Counted from the first letter of the stretch, positions 32,790 to 42,083 are shown. The stretch: 64,000 nt of DNA from Halorussus lipolyticus (GCF_029338375.1 NZ_CP119808.1:62001-126000); one strand, 5' to 3'. The notes: a model not told the origin generated them from the sequence alone. A program made the numbers and translations.

Positions 32790-35700
32790 CTATTCACTCA
32801 ACTCATTGTACGATATAAATTCGATGGTGATTTCGTCGGGGGTATCCGCATTCGTGTCAAGACTATCTAGTGCCTCGTTGACGTTCCCCTCAACCTTTTT
32901 TAATCTACCATCTAACTCTTCAATAGTATCTTTTTCCATTACTACAATGATCTCATCCTCACCAGAAACCGCATAGGTGGACAGCTTATTTTCTAGGTCA
33001 TTGATGTCATCATTTCGGAACTTTGGTGGCAGGCCTGGATTGGGTTTCCAGTTTTTCGACTCAATAGCAGGCGAATCCATCGTTTTCCCGTCCACAGTAA
33101 GTTCGCCATCAACTTTCACGTCAATGTCTGTCCCAGTTTTAAATTTGCCACTTTTGCGGACCTTCTCACGGACTTCCTCTGGAAGTTCGCTTACCTCTAC
33201 ATCGTATTCCATTTGGAGGTCATCGGCATCAATGTTGTTGTTGCTACCCTTCAGACCATTGGAAATGTCAGCTTCGCCAGCGATGCCTTTGTATCCAGTT
33301 TCGGTCCCAGAAATATCTTCAACCGCCTCATCCAAACCGTCAACGTCGTCATCAGCCAGATTCTCAAGTGCTGACTGGAGGTCGTCTGCATCGTCTAGGG
33401 GACCCTCGCTGACTCCCGATGACCTCCCGTACGCCCGGAGCAATTTACAAGTGTCATCAGTCGACAGACCAGATGCCCGACTCAAATCCCTCACGTCAGC
33501 CCCTTGCCGGACCATGATGTCAAGCCCATCTGATCCAATCTTGCCACCAGACACCTCACGGTCGGTCCGCCACGCCTTGACGAGCATGCGCTGGGTTCTA
33601 GCATCCAACTGCACGAACTGATTGAGGACTTTGTCATCAAGTTTACTCGCTATTTTAACACCGGGCGTTCCTGTTCGATAGAATACGCGCTTAGCAGACC
33701 CCTCATTTATTTCCAACTGCTCCAAGCGAGCATCAAACTGATCCGGGTCAACACCCGCATCTACCACAGCGTCCTCGTACCCATCCTGTTCAATCTCATC
33801 TAATTCGGCACAGTCATCGCCAGCGCGTTCAAAGGTGCTAATACGACTACTACACGCCTTCCGGAATAGCGCGTCAAAGTCTTCATCATCCATCCAGCGG
33901 AGGTCCGTTGCCCCATCTTTCCCGTGACGCGCGAGATATTCCGTTACACGTTCCCGCTCTGTCTTCGACAAGGACTTGACATCAACGCCTCCCTTCCGCT
34001 GTAGCTTCCACAACCGATAGGCCGCCCCCGCAGACTTCGCACGGCGGAGAATCGGCCCAGCAGCCTTCCCGCCTGCCTGAGCAAGCCCCGTCGCCACGCG
34101 CGCTTTCCCGCGGTCGTAGGGCGCTTTCACCCGCATCGCGGTCTTCCCGGCGCGTGTGGCCTTCGCAAAGTCCTCAACTTTCGTGACGTATTTTGTGCTT
34201 CTGAGGGCTTTCGTCGCGGAGCCACCGTATAGAGCCTTCGTGATGAACGCAATCGAGTAGCCTGCGTACCACGAGCTACGATATTCCTCGTACGTCTCAG
34301 TTCCTTCCGGATACGGATTGTTTGTTTTTTGTTTGTTTTGAAGGTCAGAGACGAACGCGTTGATGAACATATCGAGGAGACCCGATCTGTTAAGGAGTGT
34401 CACGAGCCGAGCCAAACCTTCGGCAAATGCGAGTGGATTTTCCACAAATGTAAGGATAGATTCGATACTGGCTCCGATACTGGCTTGGAAGCCGGAACAA
34501 GTACCGTAGGCTCTCACAGCCGACTCGTTGAAATAGTTATATTTCCCGGTCCAGCGTTTGGCAGCCTGGCCGCACTCGTTTGAACGACGGACCGCAGTAA
34601 CAGATTCTGTATTCCCGTGGGTGTCAGTCGCCGAGACTTTAATTTCGATGCCACTCCGACGACCGCCATCTACCGAAAGCCGGTCAGGTGTAGTAGTGAA
34701 CGACCCATCGTGTCGACTAAATAGGTCGTCAGGCGATGCTCGATACCGTGTTTCGCCGTTCCTAGTGACTTTTGTTTTCTTGACACCACCGCCGTCGAAA
34801 ACGAAGTACTCGACGACATACTTGAGTTCACCAGAACTATAATTAGCGATGGTACCGTATCGCTTGAGTCGAATGTCCGGGCCACGATAGTCATGAAGCG
34901 TCGGGTCCTGCCCGATTGCCTGCTCGCGGCCGTCGAGACGTCCGTCGCCGTCACTGTCGCTGTTACGAGGGTTAGTCTTGTACAGCCACTCTTGACGGTC
35001 GTTCAACCCGTCGTCGTCAGTATCGTATTCAAGCGGGTCGCTATCGACCGTCTTCGTGTACAGATGCTCTCGCTTGTCCGACGGCCATTGTCCATTCAGG
35101 TACTTGCTCGAGGCCTCTGGGTCTCGCGTGACTGCCATCTCGAAACTGCCGCGGACCTCTTGGTAGTCGGTCAGACCATCTCCGTCGGTGTCCCGAACCG
35201 TCGGATTACTGTAGAGTTTTGTGTACTCGTGGCCGTGGACCCGCTTGCGCTCGCCGATTTCGTAACTGTCAGAGAGGCCGTCGCCGTCGGTGTCGGCCAG
35301 ATACGGGTCGGTGTCGAGACACTGGCCGGAGCCATCTCGCAATCCGCAACTCGGGCGTTCGATGGCGTCGTAAATCGTGTCGCCGTCCGTGTCGTACCCG
35401 ATTTTCAGCGCGTCAATCTCGAACGTCGCTTTCCCGACCGTCTCAACTTTGATCGTGACTTCCTCGCCAGCGAACTCCGACAGGTCCTGTTCGACCGCCT
35501 CAAAGTCGCCATGGGCATCGCCTTCACCGCCGGGGAGAATACCGTATAGACGCGTCGCGTTGCTACTACTGATCTTCTTTCGGTCCTCGCCGTAGACCTC
35601 AATGCGCTCGCCGTTCGGTCCGACGACGACGAGTTGAGCGACCGACCGCTTACTGACGGCATTCGCCCTAGCGACGGTGCCAAGGGTGATGGTTTCGGCG

Positions 35701-38700
35701 TCGCGTAACGTGACGGTACGTTCGAGGTTGGACTCGCGCGGACAGCCGTTGTCCTTCCAGCCGGGGAACTCCGGGCAGTTGTCGTAGAAGTTGCGGGTGT
35801 CGTCGCCGTCGTCGTCGATGGGACACCCGTCCGCACCCGTCCCTGGTTCTTCTGGACAGTCGTCGTTGTAGTCGTTCTCGTCGTCCTTATCGGAGTGAAT
35901 TGTACAGCCGTCGTCGCGGAGGCCGGGTGTGTTCTCACACTCGTCATTGTAGTTGATAGTGCCGTCATCGTCACTATCGGTCGGACAGCCGTCGCCTTCG
36001 CCTACTTCGTCGTCACAGTCGTCGTTCCAGTCTCTGATACCGTCGTCGTCGCTGTGCTTCTCACAGCCATCCTCGGCCTCTCCGGGTTTGTCCGGACAGT
36101 CGTCGTTGCGGTCGTACGTTTCGTCGCCGTCAGAGTCCTCATAGGGGTCTTGGGTCGTGACTGCCTCTTCGGTCGTGGTAGTCGTTGTCTCCGTCGGCTC
36201 ACAATTCTCGAACGAGAAACACCGCTCCTGACTCGAAACCGTTCCCGTCGTGGTCGTCCCAGAACTCGTTGTCGTCGTCGTTGTTGTTGTGGTCTCGTCT
36301 CCACGGGTGGTTTCCTTGTCTTTCGGAATCGTCCAGTTGCGCTCGGTAATCCGATAGACCGACCCGACGACTGCTGTCGAATTATCGTCGGTGTCGTTCT
36401 CACTCCGGGTTGCACTCACGAGCGAGGCGTCCATGTCTTCGGCCGTCCCCATCGAGACGTTCCCGTCCTGTCGCCATCGGTCGAGGTCGCTGAAGTTGTC
36501 GCTGTTCGACCACTTCGAGGGGAGCGGTTCGTCGAATTTCGACTCCCACTTCTCGGTCGAGAGGACGGTGTACGTCGAGAAGTGCGAGGTCTCGGCCGTG
36601 ACCGTATCGTTGCGGGTATCGACCGTCGAGTTGTTCACCGGGACGAGCGTCTGGAGCGTCTCGTTGTAGCGGTACGCGCCGAGGTTCGACTCGTTGGCGT
36701 CACCAACCCGCGACTCGTTGTAGGGCAGGGTGATGTTCGCCGTCGAGAAGTTGGCTTTCGCCTCAAAGTCATAAGCGTCCGACGCGCTCACGTTCTTGAC
36801 GCTGTCGGTCTGCACCATCGGCTCTGTACTGTTGTTGATCGAGAGCGTCGAAGCGACGTTGCCCTTGCCGGTGATGTTAATCGAGACGCCGGTCTTGGCG
36901 TCTGTTTTGCTGGTCGAGAACGTCTCGTTGCCGTCCAGCACGCCGTCGTCGTCGGTGTCGTTGTCCAGCGGGTCGGTTCCGACCTCGTACTCGTCGGGGT
37001 CGGTGAGACCGTCGCTATCAGTATCAGGCGCGAGCGGGTCGGTGCCGTTCGCAACCTCTTCAGAGTCGTTCAAGCCGTCGAGGTCGGTGTCCGCCCGGAC
37101 GGGATTCGTACTCGCGTTCTGTTCGCGGTAGTTCGACAGCGTGTCGTTGTCGAGGTCCTCCGCGGGGTCCGCAACGCTGTCGTTGTCGGTGTCGTTGGTC
37201 GCCGGGTCGAGACCGCGGAACTGGAGTTCGAAGCCGTCAAGCAGGCGGTCGTCGTCGGTGTCGTTGTCCAGCGGGTCGAGGCCGAACCGGTAGGCCTCGT
37301 AAGCGGTTTCGCCGTCGCCGTCAAGATCCTCCGCGCCGTCGCTGATGTTGTTCGATGACTCGTTCTGCGCGGTCTGTGTGGCGTTGCTGTCGGGATCCAG
37401 CGGGTCGGTGCCGGTGACGTTCTCCTCGTAGGTGTCGGGCAAGCCATCGCCGTCGAGTCGGAGGATATCCCGGCCGGTGGTAGCGTTGGCGTCGTCGTAA
37501 TCGGGTGCCCAGCGTCGGTTCGGGTCGGTCGCGCTGACCTCAATGGTGTTGATTTGCTTGGAGAGCGTGAGGTTGGTCTGGAAGGTGGCGACCGCGCCGG
37601 GGGTCGTCTCCGGGGTCGCGTTCACGTCGAGGGCGAGCGTGCGGTTCGCGCCGTTCAGCGAGACCACCGCGGTGAGTTCGTGGCTCCGCACGTCGAACAC
37701 TCGGCCCCGGACCACGTGAGTGATGTTCTGGTCGTGCGGCAGGTCGCCACGGCTGGTGATAGTGACGTTCGGCGTGGTGGCGAGGTCCAGCAGGTCGAGC
37801 GCCTGCTGGGCGTGAATCCACGCGACTCGGTATTGGCTGACGGCGGTGTGGTGTTGGCCGCGATTTCGGAACCGCTCAGCGCGCTCGACAGCGGCGTGGG
37901 CGGCGGTGATGTTCTCTTCGACTGCCGATTCGTTGAACGAGACGTTACGAGCGCGAAGCGTCTTCCGGACGCGTTCGGCGTCGGTGATGGCCGTCGCGGC
38001 TAATTGCGCGTCGGAATGGACGAGGAGTTTCGTGACGTTCGGCGCGAACTGCGGCGGGGTGCTAGCCTCCTTGTCGTGTTCGAAGAGGACAGCAGACGTG
38101 GTCCGATTCGCGTCGAGGACGTACTGGAGAGACTTGTTGAGGGCTTTGAGCGCGGCGGTGCGGTGGCGCTGGGCCGACCGACCGGGGCCGTCGAAGTCGG
38201 CCTGCTGGAGCGCGGCGATGGCAGCGAGGCGGTAGTCGGCCGCAGAGGCGTCGTCGCCGATGGTGACGTTGACAGTGGCGTTGGCGAGTGGCTTGCTTCG
38301 GTTGGCGAGCGCCGACCGGTTGTGGGCAATACTCGGGGGTGTCTCGGGATTCTGCGCCCATTCGGGCGGGCCTCGGTCATCGGGTGGACCTCGGTCTTCA
38401 GGCGGGCCGCCGCCCTCCTCGGGCGGGCCGGGGTCTTCGGGTGGTCCCTGCGTCTTATTTTCGGGTGGGCCGGGGTCCTCTGGCGGTCCTTGCGTCTTAT
38501 TTTCGGGTGGACCCTGCGTTTTGTTCTCCGGTGGCCCCTGCGTCTTATTTCCGGGCGGGCCTTCGGTTTCGTTTCCCGGTGGCCCTTGAGTCGTCTTTTG
38601 TGTGGTTGTCGGCGGCCCTTCTGGTGGGTTTTGGGTGGTGGTTCCGGGCGGTGTCGTCGTGGCTGTAGTCGTCGTTCGTGACGTATTTTTCCCCTCTCCC

Positions 38701-38900
38701 TTCCCGTTCCCATTCCCGTTGCCGAGTATTGCGGGAAGTGCGTCAAACTCTGTGAGGGAATTCATGAGCGAGTCGGTGAGCGAATTGCCGGTCGGGGTGT
38801 TGTTCGGTGGGTGGAGGGCGGCGCTGGCTGGGGTGAGTGTCGCCGTAACGATGAGGATAGAGAAGGTAACGGCGAGGGCTTGTTGCGTGCGACGGTCCAT
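32790..38900 (-). CDS. Giant secreted protein with C-terminal nuclease, putative polymorphic toxin
   Basis: A 2036-residue protein. Residues 1-28 form a Sec signal peptide ending in PASAA. A low-complexity Gly/Pro region follows (repeats of GPPENKTQ, about 75-180). TSP3-like calcium-binding repeats of the DxDxDGLxD type occur near 480-690 and again at about 925-1075 and 1175-1310, with Thr-rich linkers. A helical region with small hydrophobic stretches covers about 1450-1600. The last 150 residues carry GTDIDVKV (D1925, D1927) and AIESKNW (E1947, K1949), a PD-(D/E)XK nuclease pattern. Long surface stalk plus nuclease tip plus coupled downstream gene indicates a contact or secreted toxin. Its AT-rich promoter lies at 38905-38955. 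Confidence 0.7.
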   Translation of the reverse strand: MDRRTQQALAVTFSILIVTATLTPASAALHPPNNTPTGNSLTDSLMNSLTEFDALPAILGNGNGNGKGEGKNTSRTTTTATTTPPGTTTQNPPEGPPTTTQKTTQGPPGNETEGPPGNKTQGPPENKTQGPPENKTQGPPEDPGPPENKTQGPPEDPGPPEEGGGPPEDRGPPDDRGPPEWAQNPETPPSIAHNRSALANRSKPLANATVNVTIGDDASAADYRLAAIAALQQADFDGPGRSAQRHRTAALKALNKSLQYVLDANRTTSAVLFEHDKEASTPPQFAPNVTKLLVHSDAQLAATAITDAERVRKTLRARNVSFNESAVEENITAAHAAVERAERFRNRGQHHTAVSQYRVAWIHAQQALDLLDLATTPNVTITSRGDLPHDQNITHVVRGRVFDVRSHELTAVVSLNGANRTLALDVNATPETTPGAVATFQTNLTLSKQINTIEVSATDPNRRWAPDYDDANATTGRDILRLDGDGLPDTYEENVTGTDPLDPDSNATQTAQNESSNNISDGAEDLDGDGETAYEAYRFGLDPLDNDTDDDRLLDGFELQFRGLDPATNDTDNDSVADPAEDLDNDTLSNYREQNASTNPVRADTDLDGLNDSEEVANGTDPLAPDTDSDGLTDPDEYEVGTDPLDNDTDDDGVLDGNETFSTSKTDAKTGVSINITGKGNVASTLSINNSTEPMVQTDSVKNVSASDAYDFEAKANFSTANITLPYNESRVGDANESNLGAYRYNETLQTLVPVNNSTVDTRNDTVTAETSHFSTYTVLSTEKWESKFDEPLPSKWSNSDNFSDLDRWRQDGNVSMGTAEDMDASLVSATRSENDTDDNSTAVVGSVYRITERNWTIPKDKETTRGDETTTTTTTTTSSGTTTTGTVSSQERCFSFENCEPTETTTTTTEEAVTTQDPYEDSDGDETYDRNDDCPDKPGEAEDGCEKHSDDDGIRDWNDDCDDEVGEGDGCPTDSDDDGTINYNDECENTPGLRDDGCTIHSDKDDENDYNDDCPEEPGTGADGCPIDDDGDDTRNFYDNCPEFPGWKDNGCPRESNLERTVTLRDAETITLGTVARANAVSKRSVAQLVVVGPNGERIEVYGEDRKKISSSNATRLYGILPGGEGDAHGDFEAVEQDLSEFAGEEVTIKVETVGKATFEIDALKIGYDTDGDTIYDAIERPSCGLRDGSGQCLDTDPYLADTDGDGLSDSYEIGERKRVHGHEYTKLYSNPTVRDTDGDGLTDYQEVRGSFEMAVTRDPEASSKYLNGQWPSDKREHLYTKTVDSDPLEYDTDDDGLNDRQEWLYKTNPRNSDSDGDGRLDGREQAIGQDPTLHDYRGPDIRLKRYGTIANYSSGELKYVVEYFVFDGGGVKKTKVTRNGETRYRASPDDLFSRHDGSFTTTPDRLSVDGGRRSGIEIKVSATDTHGNTESVTAVRRSNECGQAAKRWTGKYNYFNESAVRAYGTCSGFQASIGASIESILTFVENPLAFAEGLARLVTLLNRSGLLDMFINAFVSDLQNKQKTNNPYPEGTETYEEYRSSWYAGYSIAFITKALYGGSATKALRSTKYVTKVEDFAKATRAGKTAMRVKAPYDRGKARVATGLAQAGGKAAGPILRRAKSAGAAYRLWKLQRKGGVDVKSLSKTERERVTEYLARHGKDGATDLRWMDDEDFDALFRKACSSRISTFERAGDDCAELDEIEQDGYEDAVVDAGVDPDQFDARLEQLEINEGSAKRVFYRTGTPGVKIASKLDDKVLNQFVQLDARTQRMLVKAWRTDREVSGGKIGSDGLDIMVRQGADVRDLSRASGLSTDDTCKLLRAYGRSSGVSEGPLDDADDLQSALENLADDDVDGLDEAVEDISGTETGYKGIAGEADISNGLKGSNNNIDADDLQMEYDVEVSELPEEVREKVRKSGKFKTGTDIDVKVDGELTVDGKTMDSPAIESKNWKPNPGLPPKFRNDDINDLENKLSTYAVSGEDEIIVVMEKDTIEELDGRLKKVEGNVNEALDSLDTNADTPDEITIEFISYNELSE

Positions 38901-39404
38901 TAATTGCGCCAGTATACAAATTCAATTATAAAATTGTTTTTGATATAATTAAATAGAGGTGGAATGATCAGATTCAAACAAGTGCAGTCAGCCACGCCTG
39001 AGATAGCTACGCAATTAAATAGGACTACCTGATTCTGGGATACGAAACAAACAGGCGGGAACAGAAATCCCGCTCTACATTAGTCCGTTGGTCAAACGAA
39101 ACCCCAACTGTCGAAACGCACATGCCAACCATCTCACGTAGCGAGGTACTGTCTTAATCAGCGCCCTATCCGTCCATTTCGCGGACTTGAAGTTCAACGA
39201 GTTGGCCGGGCGGGAGGTTAGTCTCGTTCAAAACTTGGAGGAGTTCCTCCACTACTAGAATACTCTATTTCGTCCCCTCGAATAGAGACTCGCCATCGAA
39301 ACTCGCCGAGGCCGCGCAGAAGTGAATCCGATTGAGACCTGCGATTACGATGTGTTTTTCGACCCCAGAAAGGGTGCGGGGACAACATTCCCTGTCCGAG
39401 AAAC
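38901..39404. other. Noncoding region between the toxin gene and the 39405 gene
   Basis: A 504-base stretch. 38905-38955 is AT-rich and probably holds the minus-strand toxin promoter. Short hairpins are seen: GCGGGA/TCCCGC around 39053-39071 and GGAGG/CCTCC at 39236-39249. I see no intact gene; short open frames here lack protein character. Confidence 0.4.
39355..39381 (+). promoter_or_regulatory. T-run plus hairpin element 3 (weak stem)
   Basis: T5 at 39355-39359, then CCCC (39363-39366) and GGGG (39378-39381) around a loop with GGGTGC. The stem is shorter than in other copies, but the T-run, the GGGTGCGGGG core and the position 23 bases before ATG 39405 match. Confidence 0.45.
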
Positions 39405-39785
39405 ATGGCAACACTCCAAGCAGCAACAACGTCAGACGGTGTCACCGTCACCGATGCACAGGCAGTTCGAGAACTCTGCGAATCATACTGTTTCGGAACC
39501 CTCGAATGGGAGGTCAACGACAACGACCGACTCTCAATCTGGGGCTACGACGCATTCGAGGTCTACGGGCGTCGAGAAAACGGCCTGCCCAACTACGAAG
39601 CAGGACAGCGGACCCACGAGTTCCTTCGAGCACTCGCAACGTACGTCGAGGAGGGCGACGAACTCGATATTCAGACGGCCGGATTCACCAAGTGCCGGTT
39701 CCCAGTACTTGCCGCTCGATACGTCGTCCGGCGTGGCGACGTCCTGGGAGCAGACCTTCAGACTCTGGAGCCAATTGAGGATTGA
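39405..39785 (+). CDS. Small accessory protein (unrecognised)
   Basis: A 126-residue acidic protein. Landmarks are LEWEVNDNDRLSIWGYDAFEVYG (quoted in part: WGYDAFEVYG), then a helix THEFLRALATYV and a strand-rich end with RFPVLAARYVV. It looks compact and globular. I do not recognise the family; similar small proteins occur on haloarchaeal plasmids. Its leader carries a T-run/hairpin element. Confidence 0.5.
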   Translation: MATLQAATTSDGVTVTDAQAVRELCESYCFGTLEWEVNDNDRLSIWGYDAFEVYGRRENGLPNYEAGQRTHEFLRALATYVEEGDELDIQTAGFTKCRFPVLAARYVVRRGDVLGADLQTLEPIED

Positions 39786-39905
39786 ATGGTGTGGCGCATC
39801 CTATCAAGCCGGATGCTATCGCTGACGATTGCCGGGAGCGTCAGGAGAGATTTCGTGAGTGGCCCAAATACTGATTCAACTTCGGCGGCACTGTCGTCGA
39901 CAAGA

Positions 39906-40136
39906 ATGTCGCGCCACATTCGGCTGGATGACGACCTCTACGAGCGCATCGAAGCAAACAGGCAGGACGGAGAGTCGTTTAGTGACGCCATCGAGCGCCT
40001 CATCGACAACCGTTCGCTCCGTGATCTTCAAAATGTCTTCGACGGCGGGCAAGTGGACGAGATGCGAGACGCGATCAAGATACCAGAGGAAGAAGATACT
40101 GTCGAGATCCGTGAACTCGGCGAGCGCTTCGACTAA
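39906..40136 (+). CDS. VapB/RelB-like antitoxin
   Basis: A 76-residue protein from ATG 39906 (MSRHIRLDDDLYERIEANR). The strand plus helix plus helix start is a ribbon-helix-helix-like layout typical of archaeal VapB/RelB antitoxins (DUF7557-type), with a disordered acidic tail. Such antitoxins normally precede a PIN toxin; here the next gene is a nucleotidyltransferase, so it looks orphaned or rewired. The longer in-frame start at 39786 adds an unconvincing extension. Confidence 0.65.
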   Translation: MSRHIRLDDDLYERIEANRQDGESFSDAIERLIDNRSLRDLQNVFDGGQVDEMRDAIKIPEEEDTVEIRELGERFD

Positions 40137-40155
40137 TCGGCAACACAACTATATT

Positions 40156-40614
40156 ATGCGGGACGATGAACACGTACGTATGGTGCATACAGACGACTCC
40201 GCGGTCGAACGCGTCGAGCTCGACCGACTGCGGTCGTATCTCGACCAACAGCGAGTCGTCTTTGCGATTCTCTTCGGCTCGCACGCACGCGGAACTGCTG
40301 GACCGGACTCAGACGTGGACATCGCACTCCGGTTCCCGGAGACATTGGACGCTCGGGAACGATTCCGACTGCGAAACCAAATCGATGCGGACTTCCAGCA
40401 GTATGCCGAGGAGTTTGTGGACGTAAGCGATATCGAACAACTTCCGACTGCCGTCGCACACACCGCTCTCCAAGACGGTCTCCTGCTAATTGGCGACGAG
40501 CAGGCCGTCGAGACCTACCACGAGCAAATCGAGAAAGAGTACGAATCAACGGTCAACGAGCGAAAACGCCAACAGCGTGAATTCATCGACCGATTAGCGA
40601 GCGGAGACGTATAG
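40156..40614 (+). CDS. MNT-type nucleotidyltransferase (MntA-like antitoxin)
   Basis: A 152-residue protein. LFGSHARGTAGPDSDVDIAL near residues 41-60 contains the GSxARG and DxD motifs of minimal nucleotidyltransferases. The C-terminal helix is charged. In MNT/HEPN pairs this protein AMPylates and silences a HEPN RNase encoded next to it. ATG 40156 lies 19 bases after the previous stop. The HEPN partner appears reduced to a remnant at 40615, so this antitoxin may have no target in cis. Confidence 0.8.
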   Translation: MRDDEHVRMVHTDDSAVERVELDRLRSYLDQQRVVFAILFGSHARGTAGPDSDVDIALRFPETLDARERFRLRNQIDADFQQYAEEFVDVSDIEQLPTAVAHTALQDGLLLIGDEQAVETYHEQIEKEYESTVNERKRQQREFIDRLASGDV

Positions 40615-40734
40615 ATGGTCAACGAAGACGTGTTCGTTATCAAAATCCTACGATACTTGCTGCCTCAAGCAGAACATAGTGTGTCTCCACACTACCTTTT
40701 TAACGATAGAGTTCCCTCTATTGACCATGAGTAG
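40615..40734 (+). pseudogene. Likely truncated HEPN (HepT) remnant
   Basis: ATG 40615 directly follows the MNT stop and gives MVNEDVFVIKI, which resembles the start of HepT/DUF86 toxins, then diverges and ends at TAG after 39 codons. The frame runs into the promoter of the AbrB gene. A deletion that removed most of the HEPN domain would explain it. Similarity over ten residues is suggestive only. Confidence 0.35.
40677..40726 (+). promoter_or_regulatory. AbrB/PIN promoter with two palindromes
   Basis: A TATA-like CTTTTTAACG lies at 40696-40705. TAGTGTG/CACACTA (40677-40683 and 40688-40694) lies upstream of it and ATAGAG/CTCTAT (40706-40711 and 40716-40721) between it and ATG 40727. This fits autoregulation by the AbrB-like antitoxin. 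Confidence 0.5.
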
Positions 40735-40978
40735 TGAGCGTATCGACGCCGAGAGCAAGGTCTCGGGCAACCAAGCAAACATCCCTGCCCGAATCCGGCG
40801 AGAACTCGGAATTGACGACGGTGACCAGCTGCGCTGGCACATCGAAAAGGATGGCAGTATCCGCGTCCACGTCATTCAACAACGGACAGGCACATTTAGT
40901 GACTTCGAGGGCTACGACGGAGACACAGAAACAGACGTAACTACCGACCACGACGCCTGGGGCGTCGACATCGAATAA
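40727..40978 (+). CDS. AbrB/SpoVT-type antitoxin
   Basis: An 83-residue protein, ATG 40727. SKVSGNQANIPARIRRELGIDDGDQLRWHIEKDG is a swapped-hairpin AbrB domain (residues 8-45); the tail is acidic. Its stop TAA is immediately followed by the PIN gene ATG at 40979. AbrB-type antitoxins bind their own promoter and neutralise the paired PIN toxin. Two palindromes in its promoter are candidate operators. Confidence 0.82.
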   Translation: MSSERIDAESKVSGNQANIPARIRRELGIDDGDQLRWHIEKDGSIRVHVIQQRTGTFSDFEGYDGDTETDVTTDHDAWGVDIE

Positions 40979-41413
40979 ATGCCTCGGGCCTTACTCGACA
41001 CGTCGGTCCTCTTCGCAGCGGCCTATCGACGAGATAACGCACACGATACTGCGCTCCCCATCCTCCGTGGCGTTGACGACGGGTCGTTGCCGGAGGCAGT
41101 CATTCTCGATTACGTTCTGGCAGAGACGATGAACGGGCTCACCACCCACGCCGGACACGATGCGGCCGTCGATCTTCTTGACCGAATCGAAGAGAACGCC
41201 CGCTTCTATGTCGAGTCACTAACTACCGATGCCTTTGCGACGGGAAAAGCACTATTCAGACAACACAAAGCACTCTCGCTCGTCGATGCATGTATCGTCG
41301 CCTACATGCAAACAGAAGGGTTGGGGTATCTCTACGCATTCGATGATGACTTCGATGCGGCTGACGATGTCTACCGACTCGATACCGCCACGAACCCCTA
41401 CGAGCCGGAATAA
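40979..41413 (+). CDS. PIN-domain toxin (VapC-like)
   Basis: A 144-residue protein. LLDTSVLFAAA (first acidic residue), LAETMNGL (conserved Glu), SLVDACIVAYM and the acidic YLYAFDDDFD cluster make a complete PIN active site. The family cleaves RNA, often tRNA or rRNA. It is fused head to tail with the AbrB antitoxin gene with no gap, so they form a toxin-antitoxin operon that looks intact. Confidence 0.85.
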   Translation: MPRALLDTSVLFAAAYRRDNAHDTALPILRGVDDGSLPEAVILDYVLAETMNGLTTHAGHDAAVDLLDRIEENARFYVESLTTDAFATGKALFRQHKALSLVDACIVAYMQTEGLGYLYAFDDDFDAADDVYRLDTATNPYEPE

Positions 41414-41499
41414 ATCCCTCACAATCAAGCCACAAGTCACTCGCCTCGTTCATCTGTAGATAAGCCGCTTCGATAGACGAGTTAGAGCCGGTCGGTTAG

Positions 41500-41526
41500 T
41501 TTTTCTGCCCCTGACGGGTGCGGGGC
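41500..41526 (+). promoter_or_regulatory. T-run plus hairpin element 4
   Basis: T5 at 41500-41504, then GCCCC (41507-41511) pairing with GGGGC (41522-41526); the loop contains GACGGGTGC. It ends 29 bases before ATG 41556. Confidence 0.55.
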
Positions 41527-41555
41527 ACTCGACTTCTCGGTGCCTCACGACCACA

Positions 41556-42002
41556 ATGACGACACCACTTGCAAGACTCAAGACGACGAGTAGAGTTAGG
41601 AAACGCGCCCAGTACGAAGCCCTCGAATTCGAACTTCAGAACGGTGATGTGCGTGTTCGGAACGGGAGCTACGCCGACCCGGAGAGTCACGAGTATACCG
41701 TCCGAATCGAGGACGACCTGCCGACGGCGTGTACGTGCCCGGCAGACGCGAAATATAGCGGGGCGTGCAAACACCGCGTCGCTGTTGCGCTCCGCCGACC
41801 CATTCTCGACGCCGTCCGCCACCACCAACTCCTCGCCGACGGTGGCAAGACTGTCCAGCCTCCGAATCACCCTCACGACCACGAGGAGGACTCCGAAGAA
41901 CAAGCAGAGGCAGAAGAACCGGACTGCGACTGTGCAGACCTCTCTAGCGATTTTCCGTGTTGGGAGTGCTACCGAACTGGCCGACGTGACCTCCCTGAAT
42001 AG
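41556..42002 (+). CDS. SWIM zinc-finger protein
   Basis: A 148-residue protein. CTCPADAKYSGACKH near residues 59-73 is a SWIM motif (CxCx(n)CxH). A strand-rich N-terminal part precedes it. The acidic C-terminal tail contains another Cys cluster (CDCADLSSDFPCWEC). SWIM proteins bind DNA or partner proteins. It is stand-alone here and is one of the plasmid accessory genes with a T-run/hairpin leader. Confidence 0.78.
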   Translation: MTTPLARLKTTSRVRKRAQYEALEFELQNGDVRVRNGSYADPESHEYTVRIEDDLPTACTCPADAKYSGACKHRVAVALRRPILDAVRHHQLLADGGKTVQPPNHPHDHEEDSEEQAEAEEPDCDCADLSSDFPCWECYRTGRRDLPE

Positions 42003-42083
42003 TACTCCGCACGTCGAGACGACCGCTTGCGTACTCCGGCGCTGTATCGAAGCAATAACGACTAGTAACAGATTCCGAACTCT

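Noticed and set aside
35895..37358. 487-codon plus-strand open frame
   Set aside because: It is the complement of the Asp-rich TSP3-like repeats of the giant secreted protein (GAC/GTC bias); valine- and arginine-rich with no motif.
38260..38680. Short-period repeats that could suggest a CRISPR or tandem repeat array
   Set aside because: They encode the Gly/Pro/Asn/Lys repeats of the secreted protein; unit length varies and there are no spacers.
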